IMG/VR virus record: IMGVR_UViG_3300022744_000117
Location: 1 to 20,023 of that record
DNA: 20,023 nt
Origin: a virus
Strand: one strand, 5' to 3'
Shown here: positions 14,992 to 20,023 of the stretch, one piece after another
Numbering within the stretch: the first letter of the stretch is position 1
How the letters are laid out: each line of letters begins with the position of its first letter
Position numbers and translations under genes: made by a program
Notes under the pieces: model-generated
What the model saw: the letters and a program-made list of their open reading frames with translations, nothing else
Told to the model about the DNA's origin: nothing
Database searches by the model: none

Positions 14992-15593
14992 GCCCCAACC
15001 ATGCCAATGTCCCTCAAACGTTCCTCGATGGCCTCGAAAGCGATGTGCTCCATCCCCGGGACGCTCGGCTTGTCCTTCTTCGCCTGAATCCCTGCGAAGT
15101 AGGCCATGACCTTGCCGTCGTGCGCGCTGACCGTGTTGCGGGCAATGTCGTGCTTCTCGGCCAGAGCCTCAAGGCTGACCCGCTCTTCCTTCTTCGAGAA
15201 GTAGCGGACGACGTACTCGCGGCGCATCAGGCCGTTGGCAATGCATCCGGCGAGGGCCGTAGTGCGAACGTGGTCCGACAGCGTGGCAATGGCGTCCGTC
15301 CATTCCTTGTTCGGCTTCTGTCCGGAGCAGCAGGAGGAACGGCACTGGCATGGCGTAGAGCGCGGAGCAATGCGCGCGATCAGGATCGCTTCGGCCAGCT
15401 TGCCCATGGCTTTGACCTCGGCGCGGATCATGCCGGCCTGACCGGCACCATCGAGACCGGACAAGCCTTTGCCGGCGAGGCGCGGCTCGTCTGCCAGTCG
15501 GTTCATCACCGGACGATCGTAGGACTGACCCGAGAAGTTGAAGGCAAACACCAGTGCGCTGTGTGCGCTTGTGAAAAGGCTCTCTCCCTGCAT
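14988..15593 (-). CDS. Q-like late antitermination protein (putative)
   Basis: The 201-aa product has a middle cysteine cluster (PCQCRSSCC, Cys82, 84, 88, 89) and a C-terminal helix-turn-helix-like segment, VSLEALAEKHDIARNTVSAHDGKV (139-162). Zn-like Cys clusters occur in some phage Q proteins. The strongest support is position: it is the last gene before a strong promoter whose -35 overlaps its stop, and that promoter is followed at once by a terminator, as in lambda Q-pR'-tR'. It starts with TAATG (ATG at 15593, sharing one base with the stop of the upstream gene) and GGAGA at good spacing. I do not recognise a specific named family, so another DNA-binding late regulator is the main alternative. 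Confidence 0.65.
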   Translation of the reverse strand: MQGESLFTSAHSALVFAFNFSGQSYDRPVMNRLADEPRLAGKGLSGLDGAGQAGMIRAEVKAMGKLAEAILIARIAPRSTPCQCRSSCCSGQKPNKEWTDAIATLSDHVRTTALAGCIANGLMRREYVVRYFSKKEERVSLEALAEKHDIARNTVSAHDGKVMAYFAGIQAKKDKPSVPGMEHIAFEAIEERLRDIGMVGA

Positions 15594-15799
15594 TACTCGC
15601 TCTCCTTGTAAATCGTACATTTCCCCTTGCGGCCAACCTTACGGCCCATGCTGCACGTGGCGAAAATCCGCTCTCCCGATGCGTCAAAGGTCAATCTCGC
15701 GCACCCTTTGCAGCCTTTCAGGCGGTGTTCGACTGCGTTTTCCTTGTCGATCATGACCTGCAGCGGGTCACGGTATTTGTGGGCTGGCAGGATCGTCAC
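15593..15799 (-). CDS. Small Cys-rich (zinc-ribbon-like) phage protein
   Basis: The 68-aa product begins with GTG at 15799 (VTILPAHKYRDPLQVMIDKE as translated codons) and has CKGC (residues 30-33), Cys49 and Cys61, a possible four-Cys zinc site. The C-terminus is basic (MGRKVGRKGKCTIYK). It has a GTGA overlap with the RusA stop and GGTGG upstream, so it is coupled to rusA. Similar small proteins occur near rusA and Q genes in lambdoid prophages; a role in regulation or DNA binding is possible, but I do not know a function. A longer frame starting at 15997 overlaps rusA in another frame and is a shadow. Confidence 0.7.
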   Translation of the reverse strand: MTILPAHKYRDPLQVMIDKENAVEHRLKGCKGCARLTFDASGERIFATCSMGRKVGRKGKCTIYKESE

Positions 15800-16215
15800 A
15801 GTGCGACCACCTTCACGAAAGCCCGAGCGGTGTCGGAATAGCGCTTGATGACCTTCACGTCGACCGCCTGCTTGTCGTCCTTGAAAACGATCTCGTTGCA
15901 GGCGTCCATGATCCCCTTGAGCACGTTGTCGACGTCGGGCTTGCTGACCGGGAACACGGTACCGGCCAAGGCCTCGCGCTGCTTCTTCTGGCTCCAACTG
16001 GCCGGCGGTGTGACGAACAGGGCAATCTCGACAGAGACAGCGCCCTCGAAAAGCGGCTTGCCCTGCATAGCTTCCTCGGCTTTGACCTTGACAAGGTTCT
16101 CGTAGCTGGCCGTTTTCTCCGGCGTGTAGGCGCTGACGAAGTTTCCACGGCGGGCAAATTTCGGTCTCCCCTTGCCGACTGGCGTGCCTGGCACGACGAA
16201 TGCGATGGTTGTCAT
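15796..16215 (-). CDS. rusA: RusA-type Holliday-junction resolvase
   Basis: The 139-aa product starts MTTIAFVVPGTPVGKGRPKF and has the RusA active-site region KPDVDNVLKGIMDACN (residues 92-107), with Asp94 and Asp96, and a second acidic part FKDDKQ with Asp113/114. This matches the catalytic aspartates of RusA-family crossover junction endodeoxyribonucleases, which cut four-way junctions during phage recombination and replication. Length is close to the 120-140 aa norm. The start at 16215 has GGAG upstream and an ATGA overlap with the preceding small gene. A frame extending to 16425 is rejected because it overlaps the upstream gene by 210 bp. Confidence 0.93.
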   Translation of the reverse strand: MTTIAFVVPGTPVGKGRPKFARRGNFVSAYTPEKTASYENLVKVKAEEAMQGKPLFEGAVSVEIALFVTPPASWSQKKQREALAGTVFPVSKPDVDNVLKGIMDACNEIVFKDDKQAVDVKVIKRYSDTARAFVKVVAL

Positions 16216-16466
16216 TTTGTTTTTTTCTCCTTGATGTTGAGGAACTTCAAGCCAGGCCAGCGTTGCAGTCCTGAGCGTTGATCGGGGTCGGACCTGTCCG
16301 GCCTGTAGCCTTCGCAGCGGCGCAGAAGCTTCCGGTCTGGCTCGTAGTTCCGTCCGGCGACGATTTCGCCCCGGCGTGCGGCCATGCACGGGCCGTAGCT
16401 GCCGATCTGGGTGCATGTGGCGCACGTGCGTCGGTCGTCGGTGTCTGGGATGGTTGGGAGCGACAT
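16212..16466 (-). CDS. Small Cys-rich phage protein of unknown function
   Basis: The 84-aa product (start MSLPTIPDTDDRRTCATC) has CATC (residues 15-18), Cys26 and a later Cys in RRCEGYRP, plus a DPDQRSGLQRWPGLKF segment. Four Cys in CxxC..C..C order suggest a small metal-binding fold. I recall similar proteins with RRCEGY and RWPGL in phages of GC-rich proteobacteria, without a known function. The second ATG (16466) is chosen because AGGGGAG lies 10 bp upstream; it starts 1 bp after the DUF1376 stop. An earlier ATG at 16487 would add seven residues and overlap that stop. Confidence 0.72.
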   Translation of the reverse strand: MSLPTIPDTDDRRTCATCTQIGSYGPCMAARRGEIVAGRNYEPDRKLLRRCEGYRPDRSDPDQRSGLQRWPGLKFLNIKEKKTK

Positions 16467-16467
16467 A

Positions 16468-17406
16468 TCAGACGCGCTCCCCTGCATCTATTCGGGCCTT
16501 CCTGACCTGTTCTTCGGTGACGCCTGCGCTGGCAAAAACCCGGTCTTTGAACTGGTAAAACTGTTCTCCGGATAGTTGCGCAATCCCAAGCTCGGCGGCT
16601 TTGGCCTCGATGCCTGGCGAGGTCATAAACCAAGCCTTCGGCGGTGGCAGCTTGCCGACCGCGCTGGGGCAGGTTACCTGCTTCATGACCTTGGCCACGA
16701 ACACGTCGAGGAACCCGGCGTTGATCGCGGCGGTGTCGCCCTTGGTGATTCGATCATCGACAGCCCATTCGTAGGCAAGGGCAAGCTGGTCGTAGGTAAC
16801 GCCTGCATCTGCCCACGCTTGCAGCCTTGGGTCTTGGGCTTGAATGGCTGCCATCTTCCCCCGAGCCTTTTCCCATCCCCTGATCGCCACAGCGAAGCGA
16901 ACGGCGGCGCTCAGTTCTTCGCCGGAGCTACCAGTGGTTAAATCGCTGCTGCTCGCTATAGGTTTTATATCTGGTGTCTGGTGTCTGGTGCTTGGTGCTT
17001 GGTGAGCTTTCTGTTGGGTTTCGTTTTCAGAACCGACAAATAACCCGGTTGGTTTTTGTTGGGTTTCGTTTTCAGAACCTGTAACCGTCTTTTTCGGACG
17101 GCCGCCTTTCTTCCCGTTTTCCTTGGCGGCGATGATCTTGACTTGCGCCTTGATGATTTCTGCATCGGCACGCTTGTTGATCCAGACATCGCCATTCAAC
17201 GTGAAAAACTCGCCGAGAATGTCGTCGACGGCCTGCTTCTCTTCCTTGGTGCGGGCGCGGGCGAGGCGGTGAGCCTGCGAAGCCGGAATCCCGGCCTCGG
17301 TGCTGTAGTACCTGTCGAGCAGCAGGTTGTAAGCACCGTGCTCAAGCATTGATAGGTGGGCGGTGTCCTTGGCATAGTCGCCGAGGTGTCGTTCGTAATA
17401 GTTCAC
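16468..17406 (-). CDS. DUF1376-domain replication-type protein
   Basis: The 312-aa product starts with GTG at 17406 and reads NYYERHLGDYAKDTAHLSMLEHGAYNLLLDRYY, the hallmark of DUF1376 (YdaU type), often found where phages keep replication initiation genes. Residues 1 to about 95 form this domain. Residues 105-150 are a low-complexity linker with GSENETQQK twice (110-118 and 125-133), then HQAPSTRHQTPDI. A helical C-terminal part with WEKARGKMAAIQ and GFLDVFVAKVMKQV follows. GGAGGG lies upstream, and GTGA overlaps the methyltransferase stop, which fixes the start; the frame extends 48 codons further but only as overlap. No helicase loader or DnaB is visible nearby. The replication role is inferred from context. 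Confidence 0.85.
   Translation of the reverse strand: MNYYERHLGDYAKDTAHLSMLEHGAYNLLLDRYYSTEAGIPASQAHRLARARTKEEKQAVDDILGEFFTLNGDVWINKRADAEIIKAQVKIIAAKENGKKGGRPKKTVTGSENETQQKPTGLFVGSENETQQKAHQAPSTRHQTPDIKPIASSSDLTTGSSGEELSAAVRFAVAIRGWEKARGKMAAIQAQDPRLQAWADAGVTYDQLALAYEWAVDDRITKGDTAAINAGFLDVFVAKVMKQVTCPSAVGKLPPPKAWFMTSPGIEAKAAELGIAQLSGEQFYQFKDRVFASAGVTEEQVRKARIDAGERV
16969..17003. repeat. Heptanucleotide tandem repeat (five units) inside the DUF1376 gene
   Basis: On the plus strand five 7-bp units follow each other: ATCTGGT, GTCTGGT, GTCTGGT, GCTTGGT and GCTTGGT. They encode part of the linker of the DUF1376 protein. Because 7 is not a multiple of 3, gain or loss of one unit would shift the frame. 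Confidence 0.85.
17012..17079. repeat. 23-bp direct repeat in the DUF1376 linker
   Basis: Identical 23-bp copies lie at 17012-17034 and 17057-17079, 45 bp (15 codons) apart and in frame. Each encodes GSENETQQ-type sequence in the linker. Confidence 0.88.
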
Positions 17407-19229
17407 GCTGCCCTCCGCGTGATTGCCATATCGGACAGGTTTGCCTTTACCAGCGCAGCGGCAAGAGGTGGACAGACGCTGTTGCCGCACATTCGGACCT
17501 GCGCCGATTTGGTCAGAGTGATGCGCTTGCCCTCGGGACTGATGCCCCACTCCGTGATGTAGGACTCGGGGAAGCCTTGCGCCCTGAAAAGCTCCTTCGG
17601 GGCCAGCATGCGCAGTCCTATGTCTGCGATGGCGTATTCCTCTCCGGCGACGGTTACGAGGCCGTAGCGGTCCTTGGTGGTAACCGTATGCAGGGGTTCC
17701 TGCATGTTCGGGTCTTGGTCGGTGCCGTAGTACTTGATCAGGAAGGCGCGAACCTCTGCGAAGTGGGTGCCCTGGGCGCTGATGGTATGCAGCTGTTCGT
17801 CAGTCGGTTGTCCGTCCTGGCTGGTGCCGCGCAGCTTGACCATGTTGCTGGTGACGATGCCGTGGACGTTCCCTGTGCTATCCCTGACGGGATTTCCGCC
17901 GGCAGTAATCGTGTGGATCGGCTCAGCCAGATCGCTGCCAACGGATCCTGAGCGAAACTTCGTCAGGTGAGCAGTTACCAGGCTGTTGTGATCCGAACTG
18001 GTGACCGTATGCAGCGGTTCGCCATGCAGGCTGTGGCCGACAACGCCGCCGTAGTGCTTCGCCATGAAGGCTGAAACCAGCGCGTGCTTCTGGCTTCCGA
18101 CCAACGTTCCAAGCGGCTTTGCCATATCGAGCGCCCGTGGTGCCTGGCCATCGCGTTCGCCGTATCCGGTCTGGACTAGCGTCGGCGCAATCAGCGCATG
18201 GTGTCCGCCCTTCGTCTGCGCGCAGATGGTGCGCAACGGTTCATCCACCGGCATGCAGCGCGGGGTCGAGGCGTTGGCGTGTTCGGTCAGGACGGGAACA
18301 ACAATGGCGCGATGGTTTTCAACAGTAAGCGTGCCGAATGGCTTGTTGGTCGGTACTGGCTTTCCTGAAAACGTTGGCCCCCCTGCGCCAACGATGAACG
18401 GCTCGGCCGCATTCACCACGTAGCGCATGATCCCTTTGGCGATCCGGCGCAGCGTGGCGTCGGCCAGCGGTCGGGAACGCTCAAAGATCGACGGACATGG
18501 CAGTGAGAAGTCGATGCACTCAGCAGCGGTGCGCCACGGATGCATTACCGCCCCGTCTGAATTAAGAATGCGGCCATTGCGCCCCTTGAATCGCTTATCC
18601 GTCGGGTCGTAGTGCGTCGGCTCCGGCCAGACAATCGGCTGTCCATCGCGCCGGGCGATCAGGAATAGGCGCTTGCGGATCGTCGGCGTGCCGTAATCGC
18701 AAGCGCGCAGCTCGCGGTGCTCGACCTGATAGCCCTGTCGGCGAAGTGCGTTGCAGAAGGCATTGAACTCACGCCCCTTGTTTTTTGGGCAGGGTCGGGC
18801 TTTGCCTTCGGCGTCGACCACCAGCGGCCCCCAGGTGCGGAACTCTTCGACGTTCTCGAGCATGATGACACGGGGCCGAGCCACAGCGGCCCAGCGCAGC
18901 GCCACCCAGGCGAGGCCGCGAATCTTCTTCTCGACTGGCTTGCCGCCCTTGGCCTTGCTGAAGTGCTTGCAGTCCGGCGACAGCCAGACCAGACCGACCG
19001 GGCGGCCCTGCGTGACTTCGCGGGGATCGATTTCCCACACGCTCTCGCAGTAGTGCTTCGTCTCCGGGTGGTTGGCCGTGTGCATTGCGACGGCTTCCGG
19101 ATCGTGATTGATGGCAATGTCGACGCGGCGACCGAGCGCAAGCTCGATGCCCGTAGATGCACCACCTCCACCAGCAAAGTTGTCGATGATCAACTCGCCG
19201 TGAATATCGAGATTGAGTTGCATGGTCAC
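17403..19229 (-). CDS. Orphan DNA (cytosine-5) methyltransferase with seven-repeat recognition region
   Basis: The 608-aa product has C5-methyltransferase motifs: SAM-binding DNFAGGGGAST (16-26), catalytic loop LSPDCKHFSKAKGG (83-96; Cys87 in a P-D-C rather than P-P-C context), ENV (125-127), TIRKRLFLIAR (183-193) and the C-terminal CGNSVCPP (581-588). Between motifs VIII and IX, residues about 277-530 hold seven imperfect repeats of 30-40 aa with a core like EPLHTVTxxDxxxLV. The family is larger than typical bacterial enzymes (about 330-420 aa) because of this region. No restriction enzyme gene is nearby. It probably protects phage DNA from host nucleases. GTG at 19229 is chosen: GGAGGG lies 5 bp upstream and GTGA overlaps the previous stop; ATG at 19223 is an alternative. 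Confidence 0.95.
   Translation of the reverse strand: MTMQLNLDIHGELIIDNFAGGGGASTGIELALGRRVDIAINHDPEAVAMHTANHPETKHYCESVWEIDPREVTQGRPVGLVWLSPDCKHFSKAKGGKPVEKKIRGLAWVALRWAAVARPRVIMLENVEEFRTWGPLVVDAEGKARPCPKNKGREFNAFCNALRRQGYQVEHRELRACDYGTPTIRKRLFLIARRDGQPIVWPEPTHYDPTDKRFKGRNGRILNSDGAVMHPWRTAAECIDFSLPCPSIFERSRPLADATLRRIAKGIMRYVVNAAEPFIVGAGGPTFSGKPVPTNKPFGTLTVENHRAIVVPVLTEHANASTPRCMPVDEPLRTICAQTKGGHHALIAPTLVQTGYGERDGQAPRALDMAKPLGTLVGSQKHALVSAFMAKHYGGVVGHSLHGEPLHTVTSSDHNSLVTAHLTKFRSGSVGSDLAEPIHTITAGGNPVRDSTGNVHGIVTSNMVKLRGTSQDGQPTDEQLHTISAQGTHFAEVRAFLIKYYGTDQDPNMQEPLHTVTTKDRYGLVTVAGEEYAIADIGLRMLAPKELFRAQGFPESYITEWGISPEGKRITLTKSAQVRMCGNSVCPPLAAALVKANLSDMAITRRAA
17640..18401 (-). repeat. Seven-copy degenerate protein repeat region within the C5 methyltransferase
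   Basis: The codons for residues about 277-530 encode seven related units, with cores GTLTVENHRAIVV, RTICAQTKGGHHALI, GTLVGSQKHALVS, HTVTSSDHNSLVT, HTITAGG with VHGIVTS, HTISAQGTHFAEV and HTVTTKDRYGLVT. DNA copies are partly conserved: ACCGTATGCAG occurs near 17683 and near 18004 on the plus strand. Confidence 0.8.
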
Positions 19230-19435
19230 GAAACCCTCCGTGGGCTATGGCACATCACGCAGGTGAAGCGGCCTGACTTGCTGTACTTGCCGCTGGCGGC
19301 CGTCCGTATCTTTCCGCAGCAGCAGCACAGATCGCGTGCCGGGATTTTGGTGATACCTGGCAGTGTGTCGCGCGCAGTTCGTTCGCGCTGGCGGTCCTGC
19401 GCATAGGGCAGTGATGGGTGATAGAGGTCGGTCAT
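19226..19435 (-). CDS. Small Cys-rich phage protein (zinc-binding-like)
   Basis: The 69-aa product begins MTDLYHPSLPYAQDRQRERT and has a run CCCC (residues 45-48) and a later CVMC before HSPRRVS. The Cys pairs about 17 residues apart, flanked by basic residues, look like a small zinc finger that could bind nucleic acid; this is inference. The start at 19435 forms ATGA with the regulator stop and has AGGGG upstream; the next gene overlaps with GTGA. An earlier ATG at 19459 would overlap the regulator by 28 bp and is less likely. I do not recognise a named family. Confidence 0.72.
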   Translation of the reverse strand: MTDLYHPSLPYAQDRQRERTARDTLPGITKIPARDLCCCCGKIRTAASGKYSKSGRFTCVMCHSPRRVS

Positions 19436-19890
19436 TTTTGCCCCTTCGGTTCCCGGCAATAAATCCGGAATGTCAGGGCCATTAGTTCTTCGACGGTGCG
19501 GTGAATGTGCTGGCTGACATCGGTCAGGTCGGCGCGCTCCCTGTTGTCGATCTCGCCGTCAGCGACCGACTCCTTGAACTTGGTCGAAAGTTCACCAAGT
19601 TCGGAATAAAGCTCGTTGAACTTGGCAAGTAATTCGTCTCGGTCGATGTTGCTGTGTTCGGGCAGCTTCATGAAAACGCCGCCGGACAGTTGGGCGATTG
19701 CATCGGCAAAGAACGTCGTACCGGAGGTGTGCTGCATCTGGATCGCGGTTTCGACCAGCAGCGACTGGCCCTTGCGTTCGTAGATGCGGTTCTCAAGGCA
19801 CATGCGGCTCATGCCGAGAGCGCCGGCCATTGCGTCCCAACCGCCCGGGAATGACTTGATCATGCGCTGATAGGCTTGTTTCAATTCCAC
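19432..19890 (-). CDS. CII/YmfL-like phage regulatory protein
   Basis: The 152-aa product starts with GTG (MELKQAYQRMIKSFPGGWDAMAGALGMSRMCLENRIYERKG), a helix-turn-helix-containing N-terminus that I recognise from the YmfL/CII regulatory family (Phage_CP76) of e14-like prophages. Residues about 45-75 (QSLLVETAIQMQHTSGTTFFADAIAQLSGGVF) belong to the same family. The C-terminal half is helical and acidic, with regions such as DRDELLAKFNELYSELGEL. It would take part in the lysis-lysogeny decision as an early activator or regulator. A G-rich ribosome-binding motif lies about 7 bp before the GTG. It is the first complete gene of the early operon visible here. Confidence 0.85.
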   Translation of the reverse strand: MELKQAYQRMIKSFPGGWDAMAGALGMSRMCLENRIYERKGQSLLVETAIQMQHTSGTTFFADAIAQLSGGVFMKLPEHSNIDRDELLAKFNELYSELGELSTKFKESVADGEIDNRERADLTDVSQHIHRTVEELMALTFRIYCREPKGQK

Positions 19891-19920
19891 AATAACCCCC
19901 TATTTCCTGTGGTTTTCTGG

Positions 19921-20023
19921 TTACTGGGCCGGCGCTACAGTGCCTTTGTCGGCGAATTGCTCGGGACAAAGAATCTGGATGTCGGTCAAGGGAGGGCCAA
20001 AATGTTTAGCCAGTTTTTCAGCC
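19921..20023 (-). CDS. 3' end of an early gene in the cro position (partial)
   Basis: From the right edge an open frame reads AEKLAKHFGPPLTDIQILCP, then EQFADKGTVAPAQ, and stops with TAA at 19921. Only about 34 codons are in the window. The gene lies 30 bp upstream of the CII/YmfL-like regulator, where lambdoid and e14-like phages keep the Cro-type repressor. A Cro-like C-terminus is plausible from position alone; no DNA-binding helix is in view. The tail has no stop in this frame up to the edge, which supports real coding. Confidence 0.5.
   Translation of the reverse strand, partial: AEKLAKHFGPPLTDIQILCPEQFADKGTVAPAQ

Noticed and set aside
14819-15007. Extended start of the 81-aa gene up to 15007
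   Set aside because: It would translate through the late promoter and terminator; the ATG at 14818 has a clear GGAGA motif.
17407-17550. N-terminal extension of the DUF1376 gene
   Set aside because: These 48 codons overlap the end of the methyltransferase gene in another frame; the GTG at 17406 has a GGAGGG motif, forms GTGA with the stop, and begins the conserved domain.
17640-18401. CRISPR array or non-coding repeat array
   Set aside because: The repeats are degenerate, in one open frame and inside a methyltransferase with all expected motifs; no spacers of uniform length.
13123-19229. A restriction-modification or defence system built from the two methyltransferases
   Set aside because: I saw no restriction nuclease, helicase or toxin gene beside either methylase; both sit in normal phage operons, so orphan methylases are the simpler reading.

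Overview
The window is a continuous block of a tailed (siphovirus-type) temperate phage or prophage. Every gene I can support lies on the minus strand, so transcription runs from the right edge (about 20 kb) to the left edge (position 1). The DNA is GC-rich, the genes are tightly packed, and many junctions overlap by 4 bp (ATGA or GTGA). The early genes resemble those of lambdoid, e14 and Rac-type prophages: a CII/YmfL-like regulator, a DUF1376 protein, RusA and a Q-like protein. A GC-rich proteobacterial host, perhaps betaproteobacterial, is likely; that is inference from gene content and base composition. No integrase, attachment site, tRNA or host gene is visible, so prophage and free phage cannot be told apart here.

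Early/middle region (about 20.0 to 15.0 kb): the 3' end of an unidentified small gene in the usual cro position, a CII/YmfL-like regulator, a Cys-rich small protein, an orphan C5-cytosine methyltransferase with a repeated target-recognition region, a DUF1376 replication-type protein, a second Cys-rich small protein, a RusA Holliday-junction resolvase, a third Cys-rich small protein, and a Q-like putative late antiterminator. Most of these genes are translationally coupled.

Control region (about 15.0 to 14.45 kb): a strong sigma70-type promoter has its -35 on the stop codon of the Q-like gene and carries a perfect 5-bp inverted repeat in its 17-bp spacer. An intrinsic terminator follows at once, then a small conserved phage gene and a second terminator. 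This is the layout of the lambda Q/pR'/tR' late switch.

Late region (about 14.45 kb to 1): ParB-domain/DNA methyltransferase fusion, small and large terminase, portal fused to a MuF-type protein, prohead protease fused to a scaffold-like tail, major capsid protein with a signal-peptide-like N-terminus, small Ala-rich head protein, gp6-like and gp10-like connectors, tail terminator, tail tube, tail assembly chaperone G with a -1 frameshift product GT, tape measure, and the start of a DUF2460 distal tail protein cut by the left edge. Three further intrinsic-terminator-like hairpins lie inside this region, directly before the capsid gene, after it, and before the tail tube gene. Readthrough of all of them by a Q-modified polymerase would explain how one promoter serves the whole region.

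The observations most worth following are the Q/late promoter/terminator switch with its candidate binding site, the hidden GT frameshift at GGGGGAA, the seven-repeat recognition region of the C5 methyltransferase, the signal-peptide-like capsid N-terminus, and a heptanucleotide tandem repeat inside the DUF1376 gene.
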